A stretch of DNA of 39,159 nucleotides. Origin: Fretibacterium sp. (GTDB taxonomy: Bacteria > Synergistota > Synergistia > Synergistales > Aminobacteriaceae). The notes below the pieces were generated by a model, which saw only the letters and a program-made list of their open reading frames with translations, ran no database searches and was not told the DNA's origin. The position numbers and the translations under genes were made by a program. Positions 39,014-39,159 of this stretch are shown piece after piece. The stretch's first letter is position 1. Every line of letters begins with the position of its first letter. The stretch spans positions 1-39,159 of the forward strand of contig JAILIX010000022.1 of the NCBI GenBank assembly GCA_024695065.1, written 5' to 3'.

Positions 39014-39159
39014 ATGACCAGCGAGATTAAGCGTAAACTGGATGATCTGAACGAGCTTCTGAGCCAAAATTACATCACCGACGCGGAGTACGCCATCGCG
39101 AGAGAAAATGTTCTGGCCGATGCGGGAATCGATATCGTGCCGCGGCTGGAGGGCCCCGT
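39014..39159 (+). CDS. SHOCT-like short helical protein, cut by the right edge
   Basis: The visible 48 residues include KLDDLNELLSQNYITDAEYA and then IARENVLADAG. That is the pattern of SHOCT domains (a short two-helix motif with a D/E-x-G-x-I-T-x-x-E-F-like core), often found at the ends of membrane or envelope proteins. AGGGTGAAG precedes the ATG. The rest lies outside the window, so the function is unknown. Confidence 0.6.
   Translation, partial: MTSEIKRKLDDLNELLSQNYITDAEYAIARENVLADAGIDIVPRLEGP

Noticed and set aside
1-39159. CRISPR array, restriction-modification, retron or toxin-antitoxin system
   Set aside because: No regularly spaced direct repeats and no matching protein motifs were seen. 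The only mobile-element traces are at the left edge.

Overview
The window looks like a chromosomal segment of a GC-rich, Gram-negative, amino-acid-using anaerobe. It encodes a periplasmic HtrA protease, a Sec-exported serpin, a MacB/FtsX-type permease, a complete LivHMGFK branched-chain amino acid importer, cobalamin synthesis (CbiA), a short archaeal/eukaryal-type prolyl-tRNA synthetase, and many TTG and GTG starts. Together these suggest Synergistota (Cloacibacillus/Synergistes-like). That assignment is inference from gene content; no rRNA or marker search was possible.

Layout. Positions 1-690 are a mobile-element edge: a 5'-truncated fragment of a phage polyvalent protein on the minus strand, a small XRE repressor-like gene whose frame runs through a terminator hairpin, and a 14-bp tandem duplication at the 3' end of an FGGY sugar kinase. 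Positions 690-7100 hold the kinase, a bacterial PH-domain membrane protein, an orphan ABC permease, and a metal-efflux module: an ArsR regulator, a free-standing HMA metallochaperone and an HMA-less P1B-ATPase. The last two sit behind a strong promoter with a perfect inverted-repeat operator. Positions 7100-13300 carry proS, two HAD phosphatases, and htrA followed by an inhibitory-type serpin. Positions 13300-20100 carry a FolD with substituted cyclohydrolase residues, then a minus-strand run GGDEF -> nadK -> recN -> speD -> cbiA. Positions 20200-26400 hold a periplasmic-binding-protein-like gene, tRNA-Leu(UAG) and livHMGFK. Positions 26400-38800 are one dense minus-strand housekeeping run of 14 genes with gaps of 40 bp or less: Fe-ADH, NIF3, trpS, scpA, scpB, rluB, HDOD, cmk, plsC, yicC, gmk, rpoZ, coaBC, priA. 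A SHOCT-like gene starts at 39014 and leaves the window.

The most notable points are these. A short palindromic repeat occurs four times; three copies are intergenic around proS/htrA/serpin and one lies inside an apparent 36-40-residue in-frame insertion in CbiA. PriA keeps its zinc-binding cysteines but has lost its ATPase motifs. FolD lacks the catalytic Lys and the Gln needed for cyclohydrolase activity. A serine protease gene is directly followed by a serpin gene. The ArsR-type operator is well formed. I found no CRISPR array and no complete defence system.
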